A model generated the notes under the pieces. It was not told where the DNA came from. It did no database searches and saw nothing but the letters and a program-made list of their open reading frames with translations. From Lachnospiraceae bacterium (GTDB lineage: Bacteria > Bacillota > Clostridia > Lachnospirales > Lachnospiraceae), in the NCBI GenBank assembly GCA_009774245.1, contig VSNM01000029.1, positions 1 to 64,000 on the forward strand: DNA of 64,000 nt, in the 5' to 3' direction. Below are positions 46,238-56,216 of the stretch, piece after piece. Numbering within the stretch: the first letter of the stretch is position 1; every line of letters starts with the position of its first letter. The position numbers and the translations under genes were made by a program.

Positions 46238-47440
46238 ATGGAGCGCGGAAAATTTTGCTATTTAAAAAAGTACATGACAGCATGCGCAATGATTATATGT
46301 GTCATGACATCCATTTCAGGGTGTGAGAGTGATGTGACTGTGGAGTTTTCCGAGATTGTAGAGAATGTGGATTATGACACAGACATAGCACAGGAAAGCA
46401 ATGTCACAGATGATTCGGAAACTGTAAATTACACAGAGATTTATGGTCGTTTCCTTGAGGGTGAGGCTGCGGTGGAATGGATGGGACAGCAGGTTCAGAT
46501 CAATGAATTGTTTTGGGATAATGATATTGAATACTGCCTTCTGGATATAGATGGCGACGGCGGTGAGGAACTACAGATCAGGGACAGTGTTATATATTAC
46601 GTGGTAAAAGTACAGGATCAAATTCCTGTGATTATTTTTGAGGGGCGGTGGGGATATGAACCTATCGTCACAAATAAACTGTGCGGACTTGTAAATGATT
46701 GGTACAAATACGGGGGAGAAAGCATCGAGTTTATCAGGATAAACGTTGACGGCAGTAAGGAAAGTGAGGAAGCGCACTGGTATGATGACAATAAAAACTG
46801 CAAGATGGACGAGGAAGATTCCTTTCGTATCTATGGCAATAGTGCAAATATGGAGCAGTATGTCCAATATAGGCAGGATCATGTCTCAGATCAGGCGTCA
46901 GACAAAATAAAATGGACAGACATACAGTTAAAGCATTTTGAGACATGGAAGGAGGCGTATATTGATTTCCTGCATAAAATGTATGTCATAGAATCAGCGG
47001 ATGATAATTGGGAGTACTCGTTAATTTACGTGGATGATGATGATATTCCTGAGCTTTTTATCGATACAGGATTTTCAGTATCGGGAGAAACGGTCGTTTC
47101 CTTTTATGATGGAACGATCGGGACGATGAACCGCTGCAGAAGTGGAATGAGCTATATTGAATATGGCGGCTTGTTGTACAATGCGAACGGTGCAACAGGA
47201 TTTTACCCCTGCAACATCTATCGGTTGAAGAAAGGCGTTTTTTCGGAAATTGGGACGGGGTGGTGTAACGACCATTGTGACGCGCAGGGGAATGTATATT
47301 ATGATTATTTTTGGGAACATAATGTTGTGACTGAGGCAGAGTTTGAGGCACATATTGACGAACTGATCGACAGATCAAAATGCGTCGAGCCATCGGTGCT
47401 GTATACGGAAGATGAGATTTTGGAAATGTTGACTTCATGA
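46238..47440 (+). CDS. uncharacterised lipoprotein
   Basis: A signal peptide with lipobox (MTSISGC) is followed by 370 acidic residues containing LLDIDGDGGEELQIRD and YVDDDDIPELFID, EF-hand-like Asp-rich repeats of the kind found in Clostridial VCBS/dockerin-like surface lipoproteins. No enzyme motif. GGGGGAAAG precedes the ATG. The next gene starts 36 bases after its stop. Confidence 0.78.
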   Translation: MERGKFCYLKKYMTACAMIICVMTSISGCESDVTVEFSEIVENVDYDTDIAQESNVTDDSETVNYTEIYGRFLEGEAAVEWMGQQVQINELFWDNDIEYCLLDIDGDGGEELQIRDSVIYYVVKVQDQIPVIIFEGRWGYEPIVTNKLCGLVNDWYKYGGESIEFIRINVDGSKESEEAHWYDDNKNCKMDEEDSFRIYGNSANMEQYVQYRQDHVSDQASDKIKWTDIQLKHFETWKEAYIDFLHKMYVIESADDNWEYSLIYVDDDDIPELFIDTGFSVSGETVVSFYDGTIGTMNRCRSGMSYIEYGGLLYNANGATGFYPCNIYRLKKGVFSEIGTGWCNDHCDAQGNVYYDYFWEHNVVTEAEFEAHIDELIDRSKCVEPSVLYTEDEILEMLTS

Positions 47441-47476
47441 TTGATTACAATCTACCAAAGAGAAAGCGGGGAGAAA

Positions 47477-48121
47477 ATGATTCAGATACACCGTATCAAA
47501 TGTGGGAACGCCAACTGTTATGTACTGGAGGAGAATGGAAATGCGGTTCTGGTGGATACCGGGAAAACCGCGCATCGAAAAGAGATTGAAGAAACGATAA
47601 AACAAAAAACCAGTGGTCTGACGATCAAATTGATCATTTTAACGCACGCCCATTTTGACCACTGCCAGAATGCGGACTATTTTTCGAAGCAATTTCAGGC
47701 GCCGATTGCGATGCACAGAAACGATATCGGCCTGATACGCGATCAGATGAGGGAGGCGCTGTCTGCGAAGTCGATTCCCGGCAAGATCGTTCTGGGCGCG
47801 TCAATCGCTTCGTTCAAAAAGGTGGCGATGGATTTTGCGCCAGATGTATTTTTAAAGGACGGGGACAGTCTGGGTCGGTATGGGATATCCGCAAAGGTGA
47901 TCGGTCTTCCCGGACATACGAAGGGCTCCATAGGGATAGACTGCGGGGAAGCCGGTGTGATCGTGGGGGACGCGCTGATGAACATGTTTTATCCGACGGT
48001 CTCCATGCTTTATGGTGATCGGAACACAATGCTGCAGAGCGCGGAAAAAATTGCAAGGCTTGGGAGCATCCCAGTGTATTTTGGTCATGGAAAACCTGTT
48101 CAAAACAGGGGGTGGCGGTAG
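47477..48121 (+). CDS. MBL-fold metallo-hydrolase
   Basis: The metal motif THAHFDHCQNA, then GLPGHTKGSIG and a C-terminal GHGKP mark a glyoxalase II-like beta-lactamase-fold hydrolase of 214 residues. ATG 47477 has GGGGAG upstream; ATG 47441 overlapping the previous stop is possible. The substrate is unknown; thioester or phosphodiester hydrolysis is typical. Confidence 0.87.
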   Translation: MIQIHRIKCGNANCYVLEENGNAVLVDTGKTAHRKEIEETIKQKTSGLTIKLIILTHAHFDHCQNADYFSKQFQAPIAMHRNDIGLIRDQMREALSAKSIPGKIVLGASIASFKKVAMDFAPDVFLKDGDSLGRYGISAKVIGLPGHTKGSIGIDCGEAGVIVGDALMNMFYPTVSMLYGDRNTMLQSAEKIARLGSIPVYFGHGKPVQNRGWR

Positions 48122-48230
48122 TCAACGCATTTATTTTACTATAAAACCAACATGGTTTTATTACATTTTGTTAAATGGTTGAGATATTTGTGAGTTGTAA
48201 TATAATGATGAAAAGGGGAACGGGGTTAAA

Positions 48231-49361
48231 ATGAGAAAGCTTTATCTGGACATGACAGGGAATCAGGGTTGTACTTCGTATTTTATGAGAGATACAGAGA
48301 TCATTCAGGCGGGGGCAACGGTCTATTCTATGTCGGTTTCCGAGCGGAATGAGGAATATCAAAAACTGGCGGATGCGTATGATCTGTATTTTATTTTTGA
48401 CGACATGAAGGTGAAGGTGGATTTTTATACGGTTCCCCGCGTTGACATCATGGCGGTAGACAGCCGGGGCGGGTATATTGCCACGGTCGGGGCGATGAGT
48501 GATCTGGAGGGAGATGCGCCGATCTGTTATATTGACAAAGACAAAAATGGATATCTCATCGCCCGCAATATGAGGGCGCTTTTGGAGAATATCGGCAATT
48601 GGCGGAGCGATCTGAAACCGTATGAGGGAATCCGTTTTTTCCAGTCAAAGGAGGAGGCAGCGCAGACATACGAATTTCTGGACAGGCAGTCGACGGACGC
48701 GGAGGAGAGAGCGAACGCGAAGGCGAGGGAGCGGTGGAATGCGATACACAGCAATTATGAGCGGGAGCAGATTCAATATGACGACTGGCTGGAGACATTC
48801 CAGGAGGCGATCGATAGCTGCCAGACGCCAGTCATCGATCTGGGCTGCGGCAGCGGAAATGACACGCTGTATCTGATTGAGCGCGGAAAAAGGGTGATAT
48901 CGTGCGACTACGCGCAAAATGTGCTGCGAAATATACAGAAGAATTTTCCAGAGGTTGAAAAGGCAGTGTGTTTTGACATGACAAAAGGGCTGCCGTTTGA
49001 AAGTAATTTCACAGATCTGGTTATATGTGATTTGTCGCTGCATTATTTCACGGAGCGGAAAACTTTTGAGATCCTGGACGAGATCAAAAGGGTGCTGAGA
49101 CCAGATGGGTTGCTGCTTTTCAGGGTTAATTCCGTGCGCGATCTGAATCACGGCGCGGGACAGGGCAGGGAGGTTGAGCCGCATCTGTACGAGACGGATG
49201 ACGGAAGATACAAGAGATTTTTTGACGCCGGAGATATTGAAAAGTTTTGGGGCGGGTGGGATACCGTGTATTTGCGGGAAGAAATAATGGATCGGTATGA
49301 ACTGGAAAAGGTACTGTGGAAAGGCGCGATGCGGTGGGAGACGAAGGAAAGCAATGGATAG
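48231..49361 (+). CDS. class I SAM methyltransferase with an unrelated N-terminal domain
   Basis: Residues 190-320 are the methyltransferase: VIDLGCGSGNDTLYL (motif I), VISCDYAQNVL, DLVICDLSLHYF and LRPDGLLLFRVN. The first 140 residues (YLDMTGNQGCTSYFMRDTEI onward) are a separate domain I do not recognise. GGGGAACGGGG precedes the ATG. The substrate is unknown. The next gene begins 43 bases after it. Confidence 0.8.
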   Translation: MRKLYLDMTGNQGCTSYFMRDTEIIQAGATVYSMSVSERNEEYQKLADAYDLYFIFDDMKVKVDFYTVPRVDIMAVDSRGGYIATVGAMSDLEGDAPICYIDKDKNGYLIARNMRALLENIGNWRSDLKPYEGIRFFQSKEEAAQTYEFLDRQSTDAEERANAKARERWNAIHSNYEREQIQYDDWLETFQEAIDSCQTPVIDLGCGSGNDTLYLIERGKRVISCDYAQNVLRNIQKNFPEVEKAVCFDMTKGLPFESNFTDLVICDLSLHYFTERKTFEILDEIKRVLRPDGLLLFRVNSVRDLNHGAGQGREVEPHLYETDDGRYKRFFDAGDIEKFWGGWDTVYLREEIMDRYELEKVLWKGAMRWETKESNG

Positions 49362-49404
49362 ATGATGGGGAAGCTGCATGGTGAAATTTGAAAAGGAAGA
49401 GAAA

Positions 49405-49935
49405 ATGGGCGGTATTAAATTAATCGAGCCGATGATGGCGTATGCGAGCGATATCTGGCAGTTCCGCCAGGAGATCATAGATTCAGATGACAGGGACAAG
49501 TTTGCCGGGTGCGGGAATCTGGAGCGCTGCGCGTCTGCAGGTGAGTGGATTGACATGATTCGTAGGAATCAGCGTGTGGAGACATGTCCGGAGGATAAAG
49601 TCCCTTCTAATATTTATATTGCGGTGCGGGAGAGTGATAATCGGATCGTCGGGGTGATCGATCTGCGCCATCACATCAACCACCCGATATTGGGTACATG
49701 GGGCGGACATATGGGGTACTATGTGCGCCCGTCAGAACGGAACAAAGGGTATGCGAAGGAAATGGTGCGGCAGAATCTGCAGCACTGCAGGTCGATGGGT
49801 ATACAAAAAGTCATGATTACCTGCGATGAGGACAATCTGGCAAGTGAAAAGGTGATCACTGCAAACGGCGGCATATATGAAAAAAGTATTACTGTCGACG
49901 GCTGTCCTGTCAAGCGTTTTTGGATTGAACTGTAA
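49405..49935 (+). CDS. GNAT-family acetyltransferase
   Basis: Motif A for acetyl-CoA binding is YYVRPSERNKGYAKEMVRQN, preceded by IVGVIDLRHHIN. At 176 residues it resembles YkkB/RimJ-like enzymes of Clostridia. ATG 49405 is preceded by AAGGAAG; the upstream ATG 49378 is an alternative. The substrate is unknown. Confidence 0.85.
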   Translation: MGGIKLIEPMMAYASDIWQFRQEIIDSDDRDKFAGCGNLERCASAGEWIDMIRRNQRVETCPEDKVPSNIYIAVRESDNRIVGVIDLRHHINHPILGTWGGHMGYYVRPSERNKGYAKEMVRQNLQHCRSMGIQKVMITCDEDNLASEKVITANGGIYEKSITVDGCPVKRFWIEL

Positions 49936-49951
49936 TCGAGGTGGAGCGTCA

Positions 49952-50836
49952 TTATTCATGGTCAGCCCGCACAGTCTTTCTGTACAGCAGCGGCGGCTGG
50001 TGGTATTTTTTCTGAAATGCCCTGGTAAAATAGGACTGGTTGTGGAAACCGCAGTTTTCCATAATATCGATCACCTTGTTATCCGTCTCTGCCAACTGTT
50101 TTGCGGCGAGCTCCAGGCGATAGTTTACCAGATAGGCGTTGAAGCTCATACCTGTCAGTTCCCGGAATAATTTCATAAAATGGCTTTCCGAGAAACCGCA
50201 CTGCTTGGCAGCTTTTTGGACTGAGATGTCGCGGTCATAAAATTTCTGCACGTAGTAGAGTGCATTTTTTAATCTGCTGTAGGACAGCCGTTGATGACTG
50301 TTGTCGCTGGTGATGGCAGCGCTGTGCTGGTTTATGTGATAGAGGAGGAAAAAAAGATGAGATTTGACCATCAGCTCGTGGGTGGTGTAGCTCTCCTTCC
50401 GGTGTTCCAGCATGGACAAAATACAGGGGGTTACAGTCTGGCTCAGGCTCGAGCCGACGGGATAAAAATATTCCATAGTCCGTTTGTCATTCAGAAAAGG
50501 GAGGACGTATTTGTCATAGCAGGGATCATTTTCTGCCCCCTTAAAGAGAGAGGGATGAAACAGGATATTAAAATATTCCCCGCCTGCGAGATCGCCTTGC
50601 TCTATAGAGTGGACAGCGTGGGGCAGAATGATGATGAGGTCGCCTGCGCGGAGCGTGTACGCCTGTCCCCATAAAGTGACCTGTATCTGTCCCTGGGTGC
50701 AGTAGATCAACTCAAAATCATCGTGCCAGTGCAGGGGGAAAGAGTGAATCCACTCGGGTATGCGCCCTTTGTAGATACTGTAGGGAAATGAGATCGTTCC
50801 ATGAAGCTTTGTCTCGTGTATCGGTGTGTGTTCCAT
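49952..50836 (-). CDS. AraC-family regulator with cupin sensor
   Basis: N-terminal cupin (FPLHWHDDFELIYCTQGQI, then GDLIIILPHAVHSIEQ) and C-terminal double helix-turn-helix (ISVQKAAKQCGFSESHFMKL, then IDIMENCGFHNQSYFTRAFQ with KKYHQPPLLYR). The length of 294 residues is typical. It is divergent from the MATE and GH3 genes and would respond to a sugar, for instance a beta-glucoside released by the GH3 enzyme; that link is inferred. Confidence 0.9.
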   Translation of the reverse strand: MEHTPIHETKLHGTISFPYSIYKGRIPEWIHSFPLHWHDDFELIYCTQGQIQVTLWGQAYTLRAGDLIIILPHAVHSIEQGDLAGGEYFNILFHPSLFKGAENDPCYDKYVLPFLNDKRTMEYFYPVGSSLSQTVTPCILSMLEHRKESYTTHELMVKSHLFFLLYHINQHSAAITSDNSHQRLSYSRLKNALYYVQKFYDRDISVQKAAKQCGFSESHFMKLFRELTGMSFNAYLVNYRLELAAKQLAETDNKVIDIMENCGFHNQSYFTRAFQKKYHQPPLLYRKTVRADHE

Positions 50837-51126
50837 GTGAGTCCTCCTCGCTAAAATTCTTTTGTGGATCTTTGCATGTAAAAAATAGTCGCAACAGAAC
50901 TGGTATTCATATATACATAATAGGATTGTGTTAAAAAAGTAGGATTATACTGCAAGAATTATAGCACAGATAAGAGTACAATGCAACTATAGGTGGTCAT
51001 AAGGCCACCGAGACAAAATATGTGCCGGGGCAGTGCAGTCTTTCGCTTTTTCAACTGCCTGGCCTGTGCACATGGTTTGTTGTAATTTTGGTACAGAGCG
51101 GGGCATTTGAGAGGTGTGTGAGTGAT

Positions 51127-52443
51127 ATGAAACCATTTATGAAATTGTATATACCAATCGCGCTGGAGACATTGTTCATGATGCTGGCGGGCATGGTGGA
51201 CACGATCATGCTCTCCACAGTGGGGGACAGCGCGGTTGGCGCAGTGGGGACAGCAAATACGTACATAGGTATTTTTATCATTATGTTTCATGTCGTGTCG
51301 TCGGGAATGATCGCGGTGATGACACAGTATATCGGGGCAAAGAGAATCGGAGTCGCCTATCAGGCAAGGCAGCTGGGGGCGGTTTTTAATGCAGTGATCG
51401 GGGTGGCGCTCTCTGTGTTCCTATATGTTTTTTCGGAGAATATTTTGGAGATCGTGGGGGTTGCGCCGCTTTTGATGGAGTATGCGAAGACCTATCTGAA
51501 AATCGTGGGCGGCGCCTGTTTCCTGAATGCGCTGATTCCGATTTTCTCCAGCTATCTGAGGGCTTTTGGGCATACACGGCAGCCGCTGGCTGCGACGGTG
51601 GCCGCAAATATTTTGAATTTGTGTCTGAATGCTGTATTTTTGTTTGTGTTTCGCTTTGGAGTGGCGGGCGTTGCGGCGGCTACGGTGATTTCGAGGGTTG
51701 TGAACCTTGTGCTTGTGATGATTTTCTCTAAGCTTTTGGTCAAGGCAAATGAGGATTCGGAGCGGTTGAAAAACAAGGAAGTCTTTGCACAGATTATCAG
51801 GGTGGGACTGCCCTCTGCCATGGAGACGGCGCTTTACAACGTGGCGATGACGCTGACAATCCGTTATCTGAACCAGATGGACGAGAACGGGTTCAATGTG
51901 ACGGCGAGGGCATACGCGGCGCAGATCGCTAATTTTTCCTACTGTGCTGGTGCGGCGCTGGCACAGGCAAATGCTATCATGACGGGCTGGCGGATTGGCG
52001 AGGGGGATTTCGAGGCGTGCGACCGGGGTACGAAGAAGGCGGCATGCATTGGAATCTGCATAGCTGCAGGGCTCGAGACGGCGTTCGTCCTCTGTTCCGG
52101 CTGGCTGATCCGGCTGTTTACAGACGATGTGGAGATGATCGCGCTGGTAAGGACGCTGCTGACGATCGATATCGCGCTCGAGGTGGGGCGCGTGACGAAT
52201 CTGGTGTTTGGTCAGGCGTTAAAGACGAGCGGCGACGCGCTGTTTACGACGGTGATCGGTGTGATCTTCATGTATCTGTGCATGGTGGGCGGCACATGGT
52301 TTTTGGGGATACACCTGAATCTGCTGGCAGTGGGGGCGTACATGGGAATGGCGTGCGATGAGTGCGTGCGCGCGGTGTGCATGCTTCTGCGGTGGCAGTC
52401 TGGAAAGTGGCGGACGAAAGGGTTTATCAAGGCAGGTGTGTAG
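51127..52443 (+). CDS. MATE-family efflux transporter
   Basis: A 438-residue protein with about twelve membrane segments; MLAGMVDTIMLSTVGDSAVG and AQANAIMTGWRIGEGDFEAC fit the MATE family, which exchanges drugs or metabolites with Na or H ions. ATG 51127 has GAGAGG upstream. It lies 70 bases before the GH3 gene. Confidence 0.9.
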   Translation: MKPFMKLYIPIALETLFMMLAGMVDTIMLSTVGDSAVGAVGTANTYIGIFIIMFHVVSSGMIAVMTQYIGAKRIGVAYQARQLGAVFNAVIGVALSVFLYVFSENILEIVGVAPLLMEYAKTYLKIVGGACFLNALIPIFSSYLRAFGHTRQPLAATVAANILNLCLNAVFLFVFRFGVAGVAAATVISRVVNLVLVMIFSKLLVKANEDSERLKNKEVFAQIIRVGLPSAMETALYNVAMTLTIRYLNQMDENGFNVTARAYAAQIANFSYCAGAALAQANAIMTGWRIGEGDFEACDRGTKKAACIGICIAAGLETAFVLCSGWLIRLFTDDVEMIALVRTLLTIDIALEVGRVTNLVFGQALKTSGDALFTTVIGVIFMYLCMVGGTWFLGIHLNLLAVGAYMGMACDECVRAVCMLLRWQSGKWRTKGFIKAGV

Positions 52444-52512
52444 AAAGTTCATTTATTTTATTGTAAAGTAAATTGGTTGTTGATATACTGGGAGAAAAAG
52501 GAGGAATTGCAA

Positions 52513-54936
52513 ATGCAAAAATGGACACGGGTGATGTATCAGCCAAATATCCCGCTCGGGGAAAATGGGGAGAAGGTGACGGCGTCCAAAGCGCACATCA
52601 CACTCTCGAAGGAGGCGGCAAAGGAGGGCATGGTGCTCCTGAAAAATGATGGGAACCTGCTTCCGCTTGCCAGGGGAAGCAAAGTGGCGCTCTTCGGGAA
52701 AGCGAGCTTTGACTACGTGCGCGGAGGCGGTGGGAGCGGCGAGGTGACGGTTTCCTATGCGAGAAATCTGTATGAAGGACTTACACTGCTCAAGGACAAG
52801 GTGAGCGTGTTTGAGGAGCTCTCCGCATTTTACCGCGACGAGGTGAAGGCGCAGTATCAGCAGGGCAGGGTTCCCGGCATGACGGTGGAGCCGGAGGTTC
52901 CCGCGGAGCTGTTAAAGAAGGCGAGAGCCTATACCGACACCGCAATCATCACGATCTGTCGCTTTTCCGGCGAGGGCTGGGACAGAAAGAGCATCGTGGA
53001 CACGGAGAATAAAAATCTCTGTATCAGTGAGGACGCGATGGCGAAACAGTCTGCGGAGATTTTTGAGAATGGGGATTTTAACCTGACGCGCGCGGAGCAG
53101 GCGATGGTGGATACTGTTAAGTCGAACTTTGAGAAAGTGATCGTCGTCATGAATGTCGGCGGTATGGTGGATTCCTGCTGGTTCCACGATGACGACAGGA
53201 TTCAGTCCGTGCTGATGGCATGGCAGGGCGGCATCGAGGGCGGACTGGCCGCGGCGGAGCTGCTGATGGGAGACGGAAACCCCAGTGGAAAGCTTGTGGA
53301 TACGTTTGCGCGCGAGCTTGCAGACTATCCGTCCACAGAGGGTTTTCACGAGTCGGAGCGCTTCGTGGACTATATCGAGGATATCTATGTGGGATACCGC
53401 TATTTTGAGACGATTCCCGGCGCGGACGGGAAGGTCAACTATCCGTTTGGTTATGGCTTATCGTACACCGATTTTTCCCTGACTGCGGGCGCTGCCTATG
53501 AGGAGAATGGCAGCATCTATGTGCCGGTCATGGTCACCAATATCGGAAAGCGTGCCGGAAAAGAGGTGGTGCAGGCATATTTTAGCGCACCACAGGGAAA
53601 GCTTGGCAAGCCGTCAAGGCAGCTTGCAGCATTTCAGAAGACAAGACTGCTGCAGACAGGCGAGAGCCAGAGTATCGTTTTGTCATGGCGTGTCGAGGAC
53701 ATGGCGTCGTATGATGATTTCGGAAAGATCAAAGAGTCCGCTTACGTGCTGGAAAAGGGGGCGTATGTTTTTTTCGTCGGTGCGTCGGTGCGCGATGTTG
53801 TGGAATTGTCTTACCAATATGAGGTTACGGAGGATACCGTAGTGAGACAGCTTTCCAGAAAGTGTGCCCCCTCAGGCCTCAAAAAGAGAATGCTTGCGGA
53901 CGGGAGCTATGAGGAGCTGCCGCTCGGCGAGCCTGTCGATACCGATGCAAATGAGCTGGTTCCATTGACTGTGGAGGAGTCTGACGGCTTTGCGCCCGCG
54001 GCGAGAGCCGGGAAGCGGTATCATCTGTGGGTGAACACGGCGGCACAGCAGCATCATTTTCTGCGGGAAGTGGCAGAGGGAAAGATTACGCTGGATGAAT
54101 TTATGGCGCAGCTGTCAGATGAGGATATGGCGCATCTGCTGGGCGGTCAGCCAAACACGGGGGTGGCAAACACTTTTGGCTGGGGAAATCTGCCGGATTA
54201 TGGCGTGCCGAACGTGATGACAGCGGACGGGCCTGCGGGGCTTCGCATTGCGCCGGAGTGCAGCGTGTATACCACGGCATGGCCCTGCGCGACACAGCTT
54301 GCCTGCTCGTGGAATGAGGAGCTTGTGCAGCAGGTTGGCGAAGCCGGCGGTGCTGAGGTCAAAGAAAACAACATCGCGGTGTGGCTGACACCGGCTGTCA
54401 ATATCCACAGAAGCCCCCTGTGCGGGCGGAATTTTGAGTATTACTCGGAAGATCCATTCCTTGCCGGAAAGCTTGCGGCGGCGATGGTGCGCGGCATCCA
54501 GAGCAACCATGTCGGCGCGTCGGTGAAGCACTTTGCGCTCAACAACAAGGAGACGAACCGCAAAAACAGCGATTCCAGGGCGTCCGAGCGCGCCGTCAGG
54601 GAGATTTATTTAAAGGCGTTTGAGATTATCGTGAAGGAGGCCAAACCGTGGTCGATTATGTCCTCCTACAACATCGTGAACGGTCACCGGGCATCCGAGA
54701 ACAGGGAGCTGCTGGAGGATATCCTGCGCGATGAGTGGGGATTTGACGGCATGGTGACGACAGACTGGTGGACAAACGGCGAGCATTACAAGGAAGTCAG
54801 GGCCGGAAATGATGTCAAGATGGCAACTGGTTTCCCGGAGCGTCTGATGGAAGCGCTGGACAAAGGGATTCTTGCGCGTGCGGATATGGAGATCTGTGCG
54901 AGGAGGATTCTGGAGCTGATATTGAAGGTTGATTAA
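52513..54936 (+). CDS. glycoside hydrolase family 3 with reversed domain order
   Basis: In this 807-residue enzyme the alpha/beta sandwich domain comes first (residues 25-270; KEGMVLLKNDGNLLPLARGS, FSGEGWDRKSIVD, WQGGIEGGLAAAELLMG), then the fibronectin-III-like domain, then the (beta/alpha)8 barrel from about 540. The barrel holds AWPCATQLACSWNEEL, GRNFEYYSEDPFLAGKL, VKHFALNNKETNR and the nucleophile Asp in GFDGMVTTDWWTNG. This permuted layout is known in beta-glucosidases of Butyrivibrio and Ruminococcus. AAAGGAGG precedes the ATG. No signal peptide, so it acts on imported oligosaccharides. Confidence 0.9.
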   Translation: MQKWTRVMYQPNIPLGENGEKVTASKAHITLSKEAAKEGMVLLKNDGNLLPLARGSKVALFGKASFDYVRGGGGSGEVTVSYARNLYEGLTLLKDKVSVFEELSAFYRDEVKAQYQQGRVPGMTVEPEVPAELLKKARAYTDTAIITICRFSGEGWDRKSIVDTENKNLCISEDAMAKQSAEIFENGDFNLTRAEQAMVDTVKSNFEKVIVVMNVGGMVDSCWFHDDDRIQSVLMAWQGGIEGGLAAAELLMGDGNPSGKLVDTFARELADYPSTEGFHESERFVDYIEDIYVGYRYFETIPGADGKVNYPFGYGLSYTDFSLTAGAAYEENGSIYVPVMVTNIGKRAGKEVVQAYFSAPQGKLGKPSRQLAAFQKTRLLQTGESQSIVLSWRVEDMASYDDFGKIKESAYVLEKGAYVFFVGASVRDVVELSYQYEVTEDTVVRQLSRKCAPSGLKKRMLADGSYEELPLGEPVDTDANELVPLTVEESDGFAPAARAGKRYHLWVNTAAQQHHFLREVAEGKITLDEFMAQLSDEDMAHLLGGQPNTGVANTFGWGNLPDYGVPNVMTADGPAGLRIAPECSVYTTAWPCATQLACSWNEELVQQVGEAGGAEVKENNIAVWLTPAVNIHRSPLCGRNFEYYSEDPFLAGKLAAAMVRGIQSNHVGASVKHFALNNKETNRKNSDSRASERAVREIYLKAFEIIVKEAKPWSIMSSYNIVNGHRASENRELLEDILRDEWGFDGMVTTDWWTNGEHYKEVRAGNDVKMATGFPERLMEALDKGILARADMEICARRILELILKVD

Positions 54937-55013
54937 AGGAAAAATTGCATTTTCTCCTCCATAGTGATACAATGAGTTGATGATATATTGTAGAGATTGA
55001 ATGGAGGAGTAAA

Positions 55014-56216
55014 ATGATCACACAGAAATATAAGGACATGCTTGGCGCAAAGTCGGTGATCCGGCAGATGTCGGAGTGGGCAGCGGGGAGAGCGAAGGAG
55101 ATCGGCAGTGAGAACGTGTTTGATTTTAGCTTAGGAAATCCTTCGGTGGCAGTGCCACAGCAGTTTACGGACAAGATGATAGAGCTTTTGCAGAACCGCG
55201 ACACGATGGAACTGCACGGCTACAGCCAGTCGCAGGGAATCCCGTCGGTGCGTGCGAAATTTGCGGAATTTCTGAACCGGACATATGGCATGGACTACAC
55301 GGCGGAGCATCTTTTCATGACGACGGGCGCTGCGGGTGCGGTTGCGCACGCAGTCAGGGCGGTCACGCAGCCTGGCGACGAGGTGATTGTCTTTGCGCCG
55401 TATTTTCCAGAATACGATCATTATATAGGGCAGACGGGCGCGGTGCTGCGTGTGGTGCCTGCGGATACGGAGCAGTTTCAGATCAATTTCGGGGAACTTG
55501 ACAAGGTTCTCAATCCAAAGACGATGGCGGTGCTGGTCAACACACCGAACAACCCGTCCGGAACGGTCTGTTCTACGGATACGATCAAAAGGCTTGCCGC
55601 GGTTCTCGAGGAAAAACAGAAGGAATACGGCCATGATATTTTCCTGATATCGGACGAGCCGTACAGGGAGATCTTATTTGAGGGCGTCGACGCGCCGTAT
55701 GTATCAAAATACTATGACAATTCCCTTTCCTGCTACTCGTTTGCAAAGTCCTTATCAATACCAGGGGAGCGTCTCGGGTATGTCGCGGCGAATCCCAAAT
55801 GTACGGACAGCGCGCTGATCTCACCGATGTGTGCGCAGATTTCGAGGGGAATCGGTCATAATTGTCCGCCTTCCATCATACAAATAGCAGTGGCAGACGT
55901 TTTGGGGATCACCTCAGATTTGTCTGTGTATGAGACCAACATGAAGATCATTTATGATGAGCTTGTGGCTCTTGGGTTCGATGTCGTGAAGCCGGGCGGG
56001 ACGTTCTATATTTTCCCGAAAGCGCTCGAGGAGGACTCGGTGGCGTTCTGCAAAAAGGCGATGAACTATGACCTGGTGCTCGTGCCCGGGGATTCGTTTG
56101 GGTGTCCGGGGTATTTCCGTATGGCATACTGCGTGGAGACGGAGAAGGTAAAACGGGCGATGCCCGCGCTGCGCAGATTTGTCGAGGCAGAGTATGGCGT
56201 GGGGAGAGGATTATGA
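55014..56216 (+). CDS. PLP-dependent aminotransferase (class I/II, AspC-like)
   Basis: A 400-residue fold-type I aminotransferase: FDFSLGNPSVAVP at the N terminus, MTTGAAGAVAHAVRA, NTPNNPSGTV, LISDEPYREI, and SFAKSLSIPGERLGYVA with the PLP Lys. Substrates are probably aspartate or aromatic amino acids. GGAGG precedes the ATG. The next gene overlaps its stop by four bases. Confidence 0.9.
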   Translation: MITQKYKDMLGAKSVIRQMSEWAAGRAKEIGSENVFDFSLGNPSVAVPQQFTDKMIELLQNRDTMELHGYSQSQGIPSVRAKFAEFLNRTYGMDYTAEHLFMTTGAAGAVAHAVRAVTQPGDEVIVFAPYFPEYDHYIGQTGAVLRVVPADTEQFQINFGELDKVLNPKTMAVLVNTPNNPSGTVCSTDTIKRLAAVLEEKQKEYGHDIFLISDEPYREILFEGVDAPYVSKYYDNSLSCYSFAKSLSIPGERLGYVAANPKCTDSALISPMCAQISRGIGHNCPPSIIQIAVADVLGITSDLSVYETNMKIIYDELVALGFDVVKPGGTFYIFPKALEEDSVAFCKKAMNYDLVLVPGDSFGCPGYFRMAYCVETEKVKRAMPALRRFVEAEYGVGRGL

